Positions 15,553-26,598 of a DNA stretch of 64,000 bases are shown here, piece after piece. Below the pieces are notes generated by a model, which worked only from the letters and a program-made list of their open reading frames with translations, had not been told where the DNA came from and did not search any database. Source of the DNA: CAWIJJ01 sp963836405 (GTDB taxonomy: Bacteria; Acidobacteriota; Terriglobia; Bryobacterales; Bryobacteraceae); NCBI GenBank assembly GCA_963836405.1, contig CAWIJL010000002.1, positions 342,377-406,376 on the forward strand, read 5' to 3'. The translations under genes were made by a program, and so were the position numbers. Numbering within the stretch: position 1 is the first letter of the stretch; each line of letters starts with the position of its first letter.

Positions 15553-16895
15553 ATCTCCAGGACACGATCGTCGCGATCTCGACGCCCCCCGGCCGCTCCG
15601 CCATCGGCATGGTGCGTATCTCCGGGCCGCAGGCTTTCCCGATCGCCGGAGCGCTGTTGCGCGGTCCCGCCGCCTGGCAGCCGCGGCACGCGCACTTGGC
15701 CGAATTGACCGACGCCTGTGGGCGCGTGCTCGACCAGGTGGTGGCCACCCGGTTCCAGGCCCCCCATTCCTATACGGCCGAAGACCTGGTAGAGATTGCC
15801 TGCCACGGTTCGCCCGTCGTGCTGCGGCTCGCCGTGGAGCGCGCGCTGGCATCCGGCGCCCGCGCCGCCGAACCCGGCGAGTTCACTCTCCGCGCCTTCC
15901 TCCACGGACGTCTCGACCTGCCGCAGGCCGAGGCCGTTCGCGACCTTATCGACTCGACCACCCGCTACCAGGCCCGCGTGGCGGCGCAGCAGGCCGGGGG
16001 CTCGGTTTCCCGCCGCCTCGCTCCCATCAAGGAGCAACTGCTCGAGCTGATCGCACTGCTCGAAGCCGGCATCGATTTCGCCGAAGACGACATTTCGGTC
16101 GCGCCCCCGCAGGAGATCCTCCGCCGCCTCGATCCGGTCCTCGACGCCGTGCGCGCGCTTGCCGCCAGCTTCGAGTACGGCGGCCTGGTCCGCTCCGGAA
16201 TCACGCTCGCCATCGTGGGCCGCCCCAACGTGGGGAAAAGCAGCCTCTTCAACCGGCTGCTCGAACAGGACCGCGCCATCGTTACCGAGGTGCCCGGAAC
16301 CACTCGCGATGTGGTCTCCGAGACGGCCTCCATCGGCGGCATCCCGGTCAAACTGCACGACACCGCCGGAATCCGCGCCGCCTCCGAACTCGTCGAATCG
16401 CTGGGCATCGAGCGCAGCTACCAGGCCATGGCCGATTCGGACCTTTCGCTGGTGGTGCTCGATGCCGCGCAGCCCGTGACCGGCGAAGACCATGCGCTGA
16501 TCGATCGGGCCCTCTCGCTGGGACGCCACCTGGTTGTCGCCAATAAGTCCGACCTGGCCTCCGCCGGACCTGCTCCCGAAGGCGCCCTCCGTTGTTCCGC
16601 CCTCACCGGCGAAGGACTGGATTCGTTGCGCGCCGCCATTCTCGCCGCGGTCGCGCCCGAAGGCGCCTTCGAACAGGAGAGTGGCTTCATCACCAGCCTG
16701 CGGCATGCCCAGGCGCTCGAGGAATCCGCCCGCTACCTCGCCAAGGCCGGCGAGGCGGTGAGCGCCGCAATCCCGCACGAGATGCTGCTGCTCGACCTCT
16801 ACGCCGCGTTGCGTCCCATCGACTCCATCACCGGCGCCACCACCGCCGACGACATCCTGAACCGCATTTTCTCCACCTTCTGCATCGGCAAGTAA
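15549..16895 (+). CDS. mnmE: tRNA uridine-5-carboxymethylaminomethyl GTPase MnmE
   Basis: With MnmG, MnmE modifies U34 of several tRNAs (cmnm5U). A TTG start overlapping the jag stop gives MNLQDTIVAISTPPGRSAIG. The tetrahydrofolate-binding N-domain is followed by a helical domain with an inserted G domain: G1 GRPNVGKSS (about 224-232), G2 TTRD, G3 DTAGIR and G4 NKSD. The C-terminus is the invariant FCIGK. Length (448) is normal, and it ends the rpmH cluster. Confidence 0.95.
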   Translation: MNLQDTIVAISTPPGRSAIGMVRISGPQAFPIAGALLRGPAAWQPRHAHLAELTDACGRVLDQVVATRFQAPHSYTAEDLVEIACHGSPVVLRLAVERALASGARAAEPGEFTLRAFLHGRLDLPQAEAVRDLIDSTTRYQARVAAQQAGGSVSRRLAPIKEQLLELIALLEAGIDFAEDDISVAPPQEILRRLDPVLDAVRALAASFEYGGLVRSGITLAIVGRPNVGKSSLFNRLLEQDRAIVTEVPGTTRDVVSETASIGGIPVKLHDTAGIRAASELVESLGIERSYQAMADSDLSLVVLDAAQPVTGEDHALIDRALSLGRHLVVANKSDLASAGPAPEGALRCSALTGEGLDSLRAAILAAVAPEGAFEQESGFITSLRHAQALEESARYLAKAGEAVSAAIPHEMLLLDLYAALRPIDSITGATTADDILNRIFSTFCIGK

Positions 16896-16914
16896 GCGTA
16901 ACCGCCACCGGTCT

Positions 16915-18580
16915 TCACGCCCGGAAGGGATCCGCCAGAAACTCTCTCTCGCGATATTCGAACCAGTCGAAGTCCGCTGGGCGTCCCGTTCCCGCCATGT
17001 CCTGGCAGGCACATCCCCACGAACGCGCCGGTGAAGTTCGGGATGCCCGGGGCCTCGCCTCGTCGGAGAGGATGCTGGCGTCGAACGGCTCCGGCAGCCA
17101 GCGCCATTCGCCGCCGCCGCAGGCGATAGGCGAAGTGCAGCCGCTCGAAATCCACCTCCACGCGCAGCTCGACGGGCTCTCCCGCCGGGATGCGCAACCG
17201 GGGCGGTGAAGATGCGTCCGCCTGCACCTGGTCGGGCAATGCACGACATCACGCGCAGGTGCTTGCCCACGGTCTCGTCGTGCGAGACATACAGGTAATG
17301 GAACTTGGAGCTCGTTGTAGTAGCAGACGAGGCCGGCCATCTGCTGAAAGTGCTGCCGGTTCGAAGTCCATCAGCGCGTGGACGCGCTGTAGCAGTGCGC
17401 CTGCTGCCGGCGCGCCACGAGCGCCTGGCGGAAAAGGCTGCCGATCGTCTCGCGGCCGTACAGGCGCAGGTGGCCGGGCCGTGCGGAGAGGCTGAACAAT
17501 TCGTCCGGAAACGGCGAGCGCAGCCACTGAAAGTCGAGCGGCAGTTCGCCGGCGCGTCGAAGTCCTCCCGCGCGGCGCGCCGGCGGGAAACGGTGCGGCG
17601 GCAGCGCCGGCGCCGGCACCTCGACGCGCGGGCAAGCCCGTCGCCGTCCGGCCGTGCGCAGCCAGCCGTCCGCGCCACCAGTGCATCTGCTGGATCGCGG
17701 TTTCGCGGCCGAGCGTGCAGCGGCCGCGGTTGCGCAGCGGCCGGCCGCAGAGATAGCACCATGTAGGTCTCGCCGTCCTGCGTCTCGACGAGGTCGGCGT
17801 GGCCGGCGCGCTGCAGCAGCGCGTCGGGCCGGTGCCGCGACGGTCAGGATGTACATGTCCGGGTGCAGTTCGTACGGCCCGGTCAGAGCGCGCGACCGCG
17901 CCATCGTCACCGCGTGGCCCCAGCCGGTGCCGCCCTCGGCCGTGAGCAGGTAGTAGTAGCCGTTCCGCTTGTAGAGATGCGGCGCTTCGGTGAACCCGAG
18001 CGGCGTGCCCTGGAAGATATTGTGGCGCTCGCCGACCAGCGTGCGCTCCGCGGGCGAGTATTCCTGCAGCACGATGCCGCCGCGAAGCGGTTGTGGCCCG
18101 GCCGGTGGTCCCACAGCATGTTCAGGAGGTACTTGCGGCCATCGTCGTCGTGGAACAGCGAAGGGTCGAAGCCGCTGCTATTGAGGTAGACGGGATCGGA
18201 CCAGTCGCCGTCGATGCGGGGGCTGGTCACCAGGTAGTTGTGGAAGTCGCGCAGCGACGCGCCCGCGCGCCCGCCTGAGTGGTGCGGCCGTAGCGCTTCA
18301 CATCGGTGTAGATGAGGTAGAACAGCCCGTCGGCGTAGCGTGAGGCACGGCGCCCAGATGCCGCACGAATCCGGGTCGCCGAGCATGTTGAGCTGGGTCG
18401 CGCGGCGCAGCGGCCGCGTGAGCAGGCGCCAGTGCAGCCAGGTCGCGCGAATGGTGGATCTGCACGCCCGGGATACCACTCGAACGTCGAGGTGGCGATG
18501 TAGTAGTCGTCGCCCACGCGCAGGATCGACGGATCGGGATTGAAGCCCGCGCAGGATTGGGTTGCGGATATCTGGGGCAT
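16915..18580 (-). pseudogene. GH43-family beta-xylosidase, multiply frameshifted
   Basis: The fragments together spell a glycoside hydrolase family 43 enzyme, which releases xylose or arabinose from hemicellulose. They include NPDPSILRVGDDYYIATSTF (catalytic base Asp region), LGDPDSCGIWAP, GLFYLIYTDVKRYGRTT, NSSGFDPSLFHDDDGRKYLL, GTPLGFTEAPHLYKRNGYYY (catalytic Glu region), then a C-terminal beta-sandwich (GHLRLYGRETIGSLFRQA, FHYLYVSHDETVGKHLRVMS, VELRVEVDFERLHFAYR) ending EYRERE. The order is correct, but the frame changes many times on the minus strand. Few stops or losses other than indels are seen, so sequence error is as plausible as decay. It lies downstream of the MFS gene. Confidence 0.75.
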
Positions 18581-18596
18581 TGCGCGGTCCGCAGCC

Positions 18597-19846
18597 TCAC
18601 CGGCTCGTCCGGACCACGGTCCAGAGCACCGCGGCGCCGACAGGTCGAGCACGCCCAGGCAGATGAAGAACGGCGTGTAGCCGACGGTGGCCACGAGCGC
18701 GCCGATCACAGCGAAAAGACAGCAGGCCGGCGTTGCCGAACGTGCCCGCCATGCCCGCGACCGTCGCCACCTCGCTGCGCTTGAACAGGTCGGACGCCAT
18801 GGTGATGACGGTGACCGAAAGCGTCTGGTGCGCGAAGCCGCCGAGGCTAAGCAGCGCGATGGCGACGTACGGGCTCTCCACGAAGCCGACGAAGCCCACG
18901 CCCATCATCATGCACGCGCCCACGGTGAACGCGCCGCGCCGCGCGTTGATGAGGCTGACGCCGAAGCGTACTTCTGCAGCGCCAGGCGATGACGCCGCCG
19001 AAGAGGCAGCCGAAATCGGCGGCCAGGAACGGCAGCCACGCAAACAGCGCGATCTGCTTGAGGTCGAAGTGGCGCACGGTGGTCAGGTACAGCGGCAGCC
19101 AGAAGGTGAGCGTGCCCCAGGTGGGATCGGCCAGGAACCGCGGCAGCGCGATCCCCCAGAAGTTGCGCTGGCCGAGGATCTCGGCCACCGACGGCCGCGC
19201 GCCGCTGCTTTGCAGGTGCTTCTCCTGGCCCGGCGACGATGTGCTCGCGCTCGGCGTCCGACAGGGCCGGGTGCTCGTTCGGGCGAGTTGGTAGAACAGC
19301 AGCCACAGCGCCACCCAGACGAGGCCGAAGCGCGCCGGTGATCACGAAGGCCGCCTGCCAGTTGTAGACGAGGATCGCCCACGCCACGAGCGGCGGCGCC
19401 AGCATGGAACCGACCGAGGCGCCGATGTTGAAGACGCCGCCGGCGAGGCCCGCGTTCCGTCGCGGGGAACCATTCCGCCGTGGCCTTCATGCCCGCGGGA
19501 TTCGCCGAGCCCTCGGCGAAGCCGAGCAGTGCCGCGCAAGCCGCCAACGCCTGCCAGGTGTGGGCGAAGCCCGTGCGCCATGTTGACGAACGACCACGCG
19601 CACCGCAAAGATGGCGAAGCCGCGTCTTTAGGCCGAGGACGTCGAGCACGTACCCGCAGACGGCTGGAGCATGATCGCGCCCTGAAACGCGCCGACGATC
19701 CACGAGTACTGCTGGGTGGTGATGTGCAGGTCCTTGAGTACGGTCGGCGCGGCGACCGCCAGCGTGGTGCGCGTCAGGTAGTTGATGATCGAGCCCAGCA
19801 TGAGGAGCCCGATCATCCACCACCGCAAGCCCTTGATTTTCGCCAT
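18597..19846 (-). pseudogene. MFS transporter, ACS/hexuronate-type, multiply frameshifted
   Basis: The N-terminus is intact (MAKIKGLRWWMIGLLMLGSI, YLTRTTLAVAAPTVLKDL) and typical of the anion:cation symporter branch, which includes hexuronate and galactonate carriers. Later pieces in shifting frames match the rest: CGYVLDVLGLKTR-like, ANPAGMKATAEWFPATERG, MLAPPLVAWAILVYNWQAAF, RNFWGIALPRFLADP-like, and SLGGFAHQTLSVTVITMASD. About 12 membrane helices can be rebuilt. Being upstream of and codirectional with the GH43 gene, it likely imports oligosaccharide-derived sugar acids. The frame damage resembles that in its neighbours. Confidence 0.7.
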
Positions 19847-19925
19847 GGTTCGTCACATGGTATCCCAAGTGAGGCCGCTCGGTGGGCGCCGCAGCCCCGG
19901 TTGCTATAATAAAGATACTTACCGC

Positions 19926-22659
19926 ATGTTTCCCAAACATCGTCCTGTCGCACTCGCGGCTGCTTTCGCTTTCGCATTCGCAGCCTTGGCCCAAACCCTG
20001 CCTTCCGGCGTTCAAAAGATCACGTCGGTGGAAGGAATCACCGAATACTCGCTTCCCAACGGGATGCGCGTTCTGCTGTTCCCGGACAACTCCAAGCCGA
20101 AAGTCACGGTCAACATGACTTACCTGGTGGGCTCGCGCCTCGAGGGATACGGGGAAACCGGCATGGCGCACCTGCTCGAGCACATGCTGTTCAAGGAAAC
20201 CAAGGGCGGACGCGTGGTCATGAAGGAACTCACCGACCACGGCGCCGATTTCAACGGCACCACTTCCTACGACCGCACCAATTACTACGAGACCGTCCCG
20301 GCGTCCGACGAGAATCTTCGCTGGGCGCTCGGGCTCGAAGCCGACCGCATGGTCAACATGCGCATGGAAAAGTCCGCGCTCGACACCGAGATGACGGTGG
20401 TGCGCAACGAGTTCGAATCGGGCGAGAACAGCCCCGGCCGCATCCTGCATCAGCGCACGCTCGAAGCTGCCTACACCTTCCACAACTACGGCAAATCCAC
20501 CATCGGCAACCGCTCGGACATCGAAAACGTGCCCATCGACCGGCTGGCGGCGTTCTATCAGAAGTATTACCAGCCGGACAACGCCGTGCTGACGATCGCC
20601 GGGCAATTCGACGAAACCAAGGCGCTGGGCTGGGTGGCGCAGAGCGTTCGGGGCCATTCCCGCGGCCGACGCGCAAACTCGAGCAGACCTACACGGTCGA
20701 GCCGACCCAGGACGGCGAGCGGACCGTGACCCTGCGGCGCGTGGGCGACATTCAGGCGATCACGTGGTCTATCACGGCCCGCCGGCGTCGCATCCCGATG
20801 CCGCGGCGCTCGACGTGCTCGCGGCGCGTGCTCGGCGACGTCCCCTCGGGCCGCCTGTACAAAGCCCTGGTGGACAACAAGAAGGCCGTCGCCGCCGGCA
20901 TGGGGTTCCAGGAATCCTCCACGATCCCGGCTTCATCGATGGCCACTGTCCGCGCTCGCCACGGATCAGTCCATCGACGAAGCCCGCAGATCCTGATCAG
21001 ACGGTCGAAGGGCTGCGCCAACGAGCCGCCCTCCAAAGAGGAAGTCGAGCGCGCCAAGACGCGCATCCTGAAGCAGATCGAACTCGGCCTCACCAATTCG
21101 GAAACGGTCGGGCTGGTGTTCAGCGAATGGGCTGCCGCGGGCGACTGGCGGCTGCTGTTCCTCGAGCGCGATGAGATCGCGCAAGGTCACCGAGCAGGAC
21201 GTGCTGCGCGTGGCCAAGGCGTACCTCAAGGAATCCAACCGCACGCTGGGCGAGTTCATCCCCACGCAAGCCCCCGATCGCGCCGAGATTCCGCCAACGC
21301 CCGGACATCGCCGCGCTGCTCGAAGGAGTACAAGGGCGGCGAGGTGATCTCGCAGGGCGAGGCGTTCGACCCCACGCCGGCCAATATCGAAAGCCGCGTC
21401 CTCGTTCCACGAAGCTGCCCAACGGGATCAAGCTGGTGCTGCTGCCGAAGAAGACTCGCGGCGGCACGGTGGTCGGCCCATGATCCTGCGGTTCGGCGAC
21501 GAGAAGTCGCTGTTCGGCAAGAGCGCCGCGGCGCAGTTGGCCGGCTCGCTGCTCATGCGCGGCACCAAGAACAAGTCGCGCCAGCAGATCCAGGACGAGA
21601 TCGACCGTCTGAAGGCCCGCGTCGGCGTTAGCCGGCGGCCTCAACAATGTCTCACGCCAGCATCGAGACCACCGAGGCCAACCTGGCGGGAGCTCTGCGC
21701 CTGGCGGCCGAGATCCTGCGCGAGCCGGCTTTCCCGGAGAGCGAATTCGAGCAGGTCCGCCAGCAGCGCATCGCCGGCATCGAAGCCGGCAAGAGCGATC
21801 CGCAGGGCCTGGCATGACTGCGAGTACAGCCGGCACCTCAATGCGCGTATCGCAGCGGCGACGTGCGCTATGTCGCCACTCCCGACGAGCAGATCGAAGA
21901 CCTCAAAAGGTCACCCTCGAAGACGTGCGCAAGTTCTACACCGAGTTCTACGGCGCGTCGGAGGGCGAGTTCGAGTGTCCGGCCAGTTCGACAAGGATGA
22001 AGTCCAGAAACTGGCCGCCGAGCTATTCGGCGACTGGAAAACGCCGAGCCGCTACGAGCGCATCCTCAACCCCTACCACAAGGTCGAGCCCGTCAGACCG
22101 AAGATCGAAACGCCCGGACAAGCAGAACGCTTCTTCATCGCGGGCGAGCCCCTCAAGATGTCCGACGAAGATCCCGACTACGCCGCGATGGTGCTGGCCA
22201 ACTACATGTTTCGGCGGCTCGGCCGGCGCGCGTCTGTTCAATCGCATCCGCGAGCAAGGAAGGCTTGAGCTACGGCGTGCAGTCCGTCTTCTCGGCGCCG
22301 ACCAAAGACGATGGCGGCAGTTCTATGGCGGCTGGCCATCGCCGCGCCGCAGAACGCTCCCAAGGTGGAGGCGAGTTTCAAGGACGAACTCGCGCGCACG
22401 CTCAAGGACGGCTTCACGGCGGAGGAGGTCGCGAATGCTAAGAAGGCATGGCTGGACGAGCGCCGCGTGGCCCGTTCGCAGGACTGGCTCCCTCGCCGGC
22501 CTGCTGATGGCGCGCGAGCGGTTCGACCGCACTCTGAAATTCGACGAGGCGATGGAGGCCAAAGTGGCCGCGCTGACTCCGGAGCAGGTCTCCGATGCGT
22601 TCCGGCGGCATATCGATCCCGCCGCCCTGAGCTACATTCAGGCGGGGGACTTCAAATAG
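19926..22659 (+). pseudogene. M16-family zinc metallopeptidase (tandem-domain), multiply frameshifted
   Basis: M16 peptidases (pitrilysin/processing-peptidase type) degrade peptides with an inverted HxxEH zinc site. The first 240 codons are intact: signal peptide MFPKHRPVALAAAFAFAF, then EYSLPNGMRVLLFPDNSKP, and the zinc motif in GETGMAHLLEHMLFKE (about residue 80), and YYETVPASDENLRWALGLE. From about 20.64 kb the frame shifts repeatedly, yet pieces of the second M16 unit follow in order, ending AFRRHIDPAALSYIQAGDFK. Full length would be about 900 residues, an extracytoplasmic two-unit enzyme. Indels of both signs are needed to repair it. Confidence 0.75.
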
Positions 22660-22672
22660 CGGCGCCGCGCCG

Positions 22673-24052
22673 CTACCGCAAAGTGAGCAGGAGGGAATAG
22701 CCCATCACCGCAATGATGACGATGGAGGCGAACCAGAGGCCTCCGGTCATGAGCGGGCCTGGCCGTGCTTCGCGCGGCAGGCCGCGGTGGCGCATGTAGA
22801 GCGTGCCGACGGCGATGACGGGCAGCATGAGGGCTTGAGCGAAGCCTCCGATTTTCACCATGGTGACGGGCGAGCGGAAGAGGAAGTAGAAGCAGACCGG
22901 CACGCGAGGTGAAACCAGATAATGATGCGGCGGTAGCGGACACGCGCTTCGTAGTCGCCGCTCTTGTAGCGGCCCGCGAGGCGGAACATGTCGGCGAGCA
23001 CCCGGCTGTTGCCGGCGGTGGCGGCGAAGATGGTTCCGTACAAGGTCGCGATCGCGCCGAGGTAGAAGAGCGGGAGGGCCCAGGCGCCGAGCGTTTCGGT
23101 GTACATCCGGGAGAGCACGGGGATCATGTCGCTGGCGGAAGGGATGAGGCCGCGGGTGTGGAGGATGCCGGCGCCGAGCAGGTAGAAGGCGACGGTCGCG
23201 ACGCTGTAGATGATCATGGAGGCGAGGATGTCCACGTTCATCACGCGGATCCAACCTTGGGCGCGGCGCGCCCAGTGGGGAGTTCCGTCGTGCTTGCCGG
23301 TGAAGCGGGCGTAGCCTTTTTCGAGACACCAGTAGGGATACATGAAGAGCTCGGAGGCGCCGACTCCGGTGATGCCGAACACGGCGATGGCGGTGACGAG
23401 ACCCGCGCCGGGCAATTGGAACGTGAAGCCTTCCTCGATCAGCGTCCCAGGAGAAATTCTGCGGCTGGCGCGTCATGATCAAGGCGCAAAGCAGGGTCAG
23501 CATGGTGAACAGCCCGACTTTGACGGTGGCGAGTTTTTCGATTCGGTGGTAGCCGCCGCCGAGCAGCAGCAGCAGGGTGGCAGCGAGCAGGCCGAGCACC
23601 CAGGCGGTGACGGGAATCACCGGCCAGATGAGGTTCAGCACCTGCGCCACGCCGCCGAACATCGCTCCGACCTGGAACCAGGTGAGGACGATCATAGCGG
23701 CCCAGAGCCAGACGGCCCAGTTGATACCGGCGGGCCGGGGTCCGGGCATATGTTCGAAGCCCTGGGCTCCGGTTTTGCCGGTGAGGATAATATAGCGGCC
23801 CATTTCGGCCTGGACGGCCGGCTTGATGATGCAGCTCAGGACGATGATCCACATGGCGACGTAGCCAACCTCCGCGCCCAGCGTGGTGGTGGCGATCAAT
23901 TCGCCGGTGCCCACGACGGACGCGGAAAGGATCATCCCGGGGCCGATGCGGCGGAGGATGCCGAAGAAAGACCGGGGTGGTTCGACCACCTCGTCGGGTT
24001 GGTATTCGTACGGATCTCGGGCGATGCCGGGGTGCGACGGAGCGGCGGACAT
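22673..24052 (-). pseudogene. Nramp-family divalent metal transporter, two or more frameshifts
   Basis: Nramp proteins import Mn2+ or Fe2+ with protons. The start at 24052 gives MSAAPSHPGIARDPYEYQPD, then GPGMILSASVVGTGELIATT (helix 1) and membrane helices in frame to about 23.45 kb. The frame then moves to another for GLVTAIAVFGITGVGASELF and GAIATLYGTIFAATAGNSRV, and returns near 22.9 kb for the last two helices. The canonical metal-binding DPGN of helix 1 appears as SVVGTGE, so this belongs to a divergent Nramp-related branch whose substrate may differ. Confidence 0.7.
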
Positions 24053-24198
24053 TCCAGCTACTGTATCAGTTCGCAAGGGGGGCGCGGCGAGAGACACTAC
24101 GGCCGCGAGGAAAGGATTTTTTCGTTGCGGCGGCCGGGGGTGCGGGTGTTCGCCGTCCGTTTCCGGCCGCCAGTGAATCGAGGAGTCTCTACGATGAT

Positions 24199-24221
24199 CT
24201 AGCGGGAGTTTACTGAGAGCA
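24199..24221 (+). repeat. left terminal inverted repeat of the IS
   Basis: This end pairs with the inverted right end, differing at one position (G here, A at the other end). The repeat reaches the outermost CTAG on both sides. Confidence 0.85.
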
Positions 24222-24281
24222 AAGGGAACAGGGTCGTAACGGTTGTTCTTGCAAGAACTTGCAGGTGTCGGTCCGTATTAC

Positions 24282-25988
24282 CTATGTTTGGGTACTACGA
24301 AGTTGATCGAGGCCCAAGGTTTGCGCGAGAGATTGTTGCGCCAGGGTCTGCTTGGAGAGCACGGTGGAAATGCGGCTCGGTCCTTTCTCGCCCTGCGGAG
24401 GGTAGAGCAAGACGAACTGCTGGATCTGCTGCAATTCTTCGAGCAGTTGCTCCATTGAAATCCCGTCCCACGCGGCTTGCGCTTGCTTGTGCACATATTG
24501 CAGCAGCGAGATTCCGAGCATGCAATAGAAAGCATGGATGCGGATCTTGCGATCCGTCCAGTGGTGCATGGGTCCCCAACCCAGCCACTCTCCATCCTTG
24601 AGTCCGCGGAAGACTCTCTCGATGGATTGCTGGCCGGAGTATCCGGCTGCTACCTGTTCCGCCGTCCAGTCCATGCGATTGGTAAGCAGAACCGTGCGGC
24701 CGAGGCGATGCGTTAGCAGGTGCTGCCAGGCAACGATGTTGAAGTCGAACTGCAGATGCCAATGGCCGCCCCGCTGTTGGAGTTCGTAGCGGATTACCTC
24801 CGTCAGGAACTGGCCCGATAGCCAGCGCTGGATCTTGCCGCGAATCTTCTTCTCATCCCAGCGGGCTTTCGGCTTATTCAGTTCGATGGAGAATCGGCGC
24901 AGATACTGCAATACTTTGCTCACGCTGGTGGTCAAACTATGCAGTTGCTCGCCGGCAAAGGAAGCCGAGTACTTCACCACACAGAAGTAGTCTTTGCCAT
25001 GCACCAGAAGTTTTTCACCGGCCGCACGCACGCCGGGTTGTTGGCTGCTGCATGGCGGAAGTTGTTCCACCGCTCGCTCCCGCAACTCCGCCGGGGCTTG
25101 GTTCCAGGGCAGCGCGGAAATCCATCCCACGCGGGCTTCCTCCAGTTGCACGGTGTTGGCCAGGGCAGCGGTTCCCTTGTCGAACACCAGTGTCACCGTA
25201 TCGCGCGCGATTTGGTTTTGGTCCAGCATGCGCGTGATTCGTGACAGCGCGACGGAGAACTCCTCGGCGTCGGCTACGTCGCCAGGATAAACGTGATGGC
25301 ATAAGCTCAATCCGCTGTCGCCGTCCAAAACATAGCTGAGACCCACTTGTCGCAAATTGTGACGGCCCTGCTTGTTGTGTCCGCGCTGGGCCAGTTCGTT
25401 GCGGGTGTTGGTGCTGGCAATATAGGTGTAGAAGTTGGTGGTGTCGTAGGCCAACAAGCGGCGGCTCACGCCTTGCCTTTGCTTCCACAAGGCCAGCAGG
25501 CGCAGTTGGGCAGCTTCGAGCGGATCGTCGCCGGAAGCCCCCTGCGGCAGAATCTTCTCGAAGACATCCCAGAAAGCTTGCGAGGTGAAGCGCTCGGGCG
25601 GAAAATTCCACAGCGAGTGCAGGACGGAGCGGCCATACCAATCGGCCACTTCGGTCTTGGGCCCCGGCTGACAGATGCGGTGGATGGCTGCCAGCAAGAG
25701 ATAGTGAGCTGGCGAGGGGGCGGAGCGCGGCTGCGGGAAGAGCGACTCGAGCAGAGAAAAGACTCCCGTCTGGTGAGCGGCGAGCCAGAGGGAGCCGGGC
25801 AACCCAAACTCGCGCATGGTGGCGGACAGGGGCACCGGTGAGGTGCGGTCCTTGACGAGGTCGGCGACCTTTTCGGCGGTGCCCAGATAGGCTTGGTGAA
25901 CGATGCGAGGTTTGCCGTCGACGCGAGCACTCTCGACGACGTAGTAGTAGAGTTTGTGGCCCTTCTTTTTGGCAATGAGGGAAGCCAT
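24282..25988 (-). CDS. IS1634-family DDE transposase
   Basis: The intact 568-residue protein begins MASLIAKKKGHKLYYYVVES, a strand-rich N-terminal domain typical of this family. The RNase H-like catalytic core has the first Asp in LAYDTTNFYTY (about 194), the second in LVFDKGTAALA (about 268) and the Glu in QQSIERVFRGLKDGEWLGW (about 476). Length agrees with family members. With matched terminal repeats present, the element may still be able to move. Confidence 0.88.
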   Translation of the reverse strand: MASLIAKKKGHKLYYYVVESARVDGKPRIVHQAYLGTAEKVADLVKDRTSPVPLSATMREFGLPGSLWLAAHQTGVFSLLESLFPQPRSAPSPAHYLLLAAIHRICQPGPKTEVADWYGRSVLHSLWNFPPERFTSQAFWDVFEKILPQGASGDDPLEAAQLRLLALWKQRQGVSRRLLAYDTTNFYTYIASTNTRNELAQRGHNKQGRHNLRQVGLSYVLDGDSGLSLCHHVYPGDVADAEEFSVALSRITRMLDQNQIARDTVTLVFDKGTAALANTVQLEEARVGWISALPWNQAPAELRERAVEQLPPCSSQQPGVRAAGEKLLVHGKDYFCVVKYSASFAGEQLHSLTTSVSKVLQYLRRFSIELNKPKARWDEKKIRGKIQRWLSGQFLTEVIRYELQQRGGHWHLQFDFNIVAWQHLLTHRLGRTVLLTNRMDWTAEQVAAGYSGQQSIERVFRGLKDGEWLGWGPMHHWTDRKIRIHAFYCMLGISLLQYVHKQAQAAWDGISMEQLLEELQQIQQFVLLYPPQGEKGPSRISTVLSKQTLAQQSLAQTLGLDQLRSTQT

Positions 25989-26156
25989 ATATAGGGTAAG
26001 ACCAGTATAGAGCCAAGGGCGTGAAGGGTCAAGAACATTCCAAACACTTTGCTATAGAAATGTTTGATATAGGGTAATACAAAACCTGATCGCGCTGGGG
26101 CGGACTATGCGCTTGGCAGGAAAGAACTTCGGAAACCAACGGGCGCGCTACTGGGG

Positions 26157-26179
26157 TGTTCTCAGTAAACTCCCGCTAG
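26157..26179 (-). repeat. right terminal inverted repeat of the IS
   Basis: The reverse complement matches the left end at 22 of 23 positions. Just outside, GCCCGC and GCGGGC (26180-26199) form a hairpin that belongs to the flank, not the element. Confidence 0.85.
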
Positions 26180-26590
26180 GCCCGCCCATTCGAGCGGGCA
26201 TATCGTTGCCGTTTCGAGACGGCCTCTCTGATTTCCGATGGCACGGCAATAGGCGCTATCCGCAATCCACCAGAAGTTATGGGTTCGAACCCAAGATCTC
26301 CCCGCCGGCCCCCATCCCACTGGGTAGAGGCCGTTAGGAGTTTACGGCTCCTACGGGAAGTTCAGTTTCACCGAAGATGCAACGCTACCGGGCCCGGCAG
26401 AAAAACGTGTTGCGGCCGGCGCTGGTGAGGCGCGGCGCGAAATCTCAGTTACACGGTAGCAGGCGTTCGGAGGGCTGGGGCGGGGAAGGGGCGTTAGGGC
26501 TTTGAAAACACGGGCAAAATATTTTTCAAAAGTTTGTCAACGGCGAAAAAAAATTGAATTAGGTCTATTCAGCGCGGGGGCGCGGGGATG
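26180..26590. other. no recognisable gene between the IS and the MCP remnant
   Basis: This 410-base stretch has a GC-rich hairpin next to the IS and a GGGTTCGAACCC palindrome near 26282 that mimics a tRNA T-arm. An A/T-rich stretch with runs of A follows at 26520-26560. No coding frame has convincing similarity. Confidence 0.5.
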
Positions 26591-26598
26591 GCGGCTGG

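Larger units (their letters stand above)
24199..26179 (-). mobile_element. IS1634-family insertion sequence, complete
   Basis: A 1,981-base element bounded by 23-base terminal inverted repeats (CTAGCGGGAGTTTACTGAGA then G or A, then CA) and carrying one transposase ORF. Family assignment is from the transposase. No target-site duplication is visible: the outer bases are GATGAT on the left and GCCCGCC on the right. The element separates the frameshifted block from a zone of gene fragments. Confidence 0.85.

Noticed and set aside
26270..26300. GGGTTCGAACCC resembling a tRNA T-arm, possible attachment site
   Set aside because: The T-stem does not pair properly around the loop and no anticodon arm or acceptor partner lies upstream, so it is only a palindrome.
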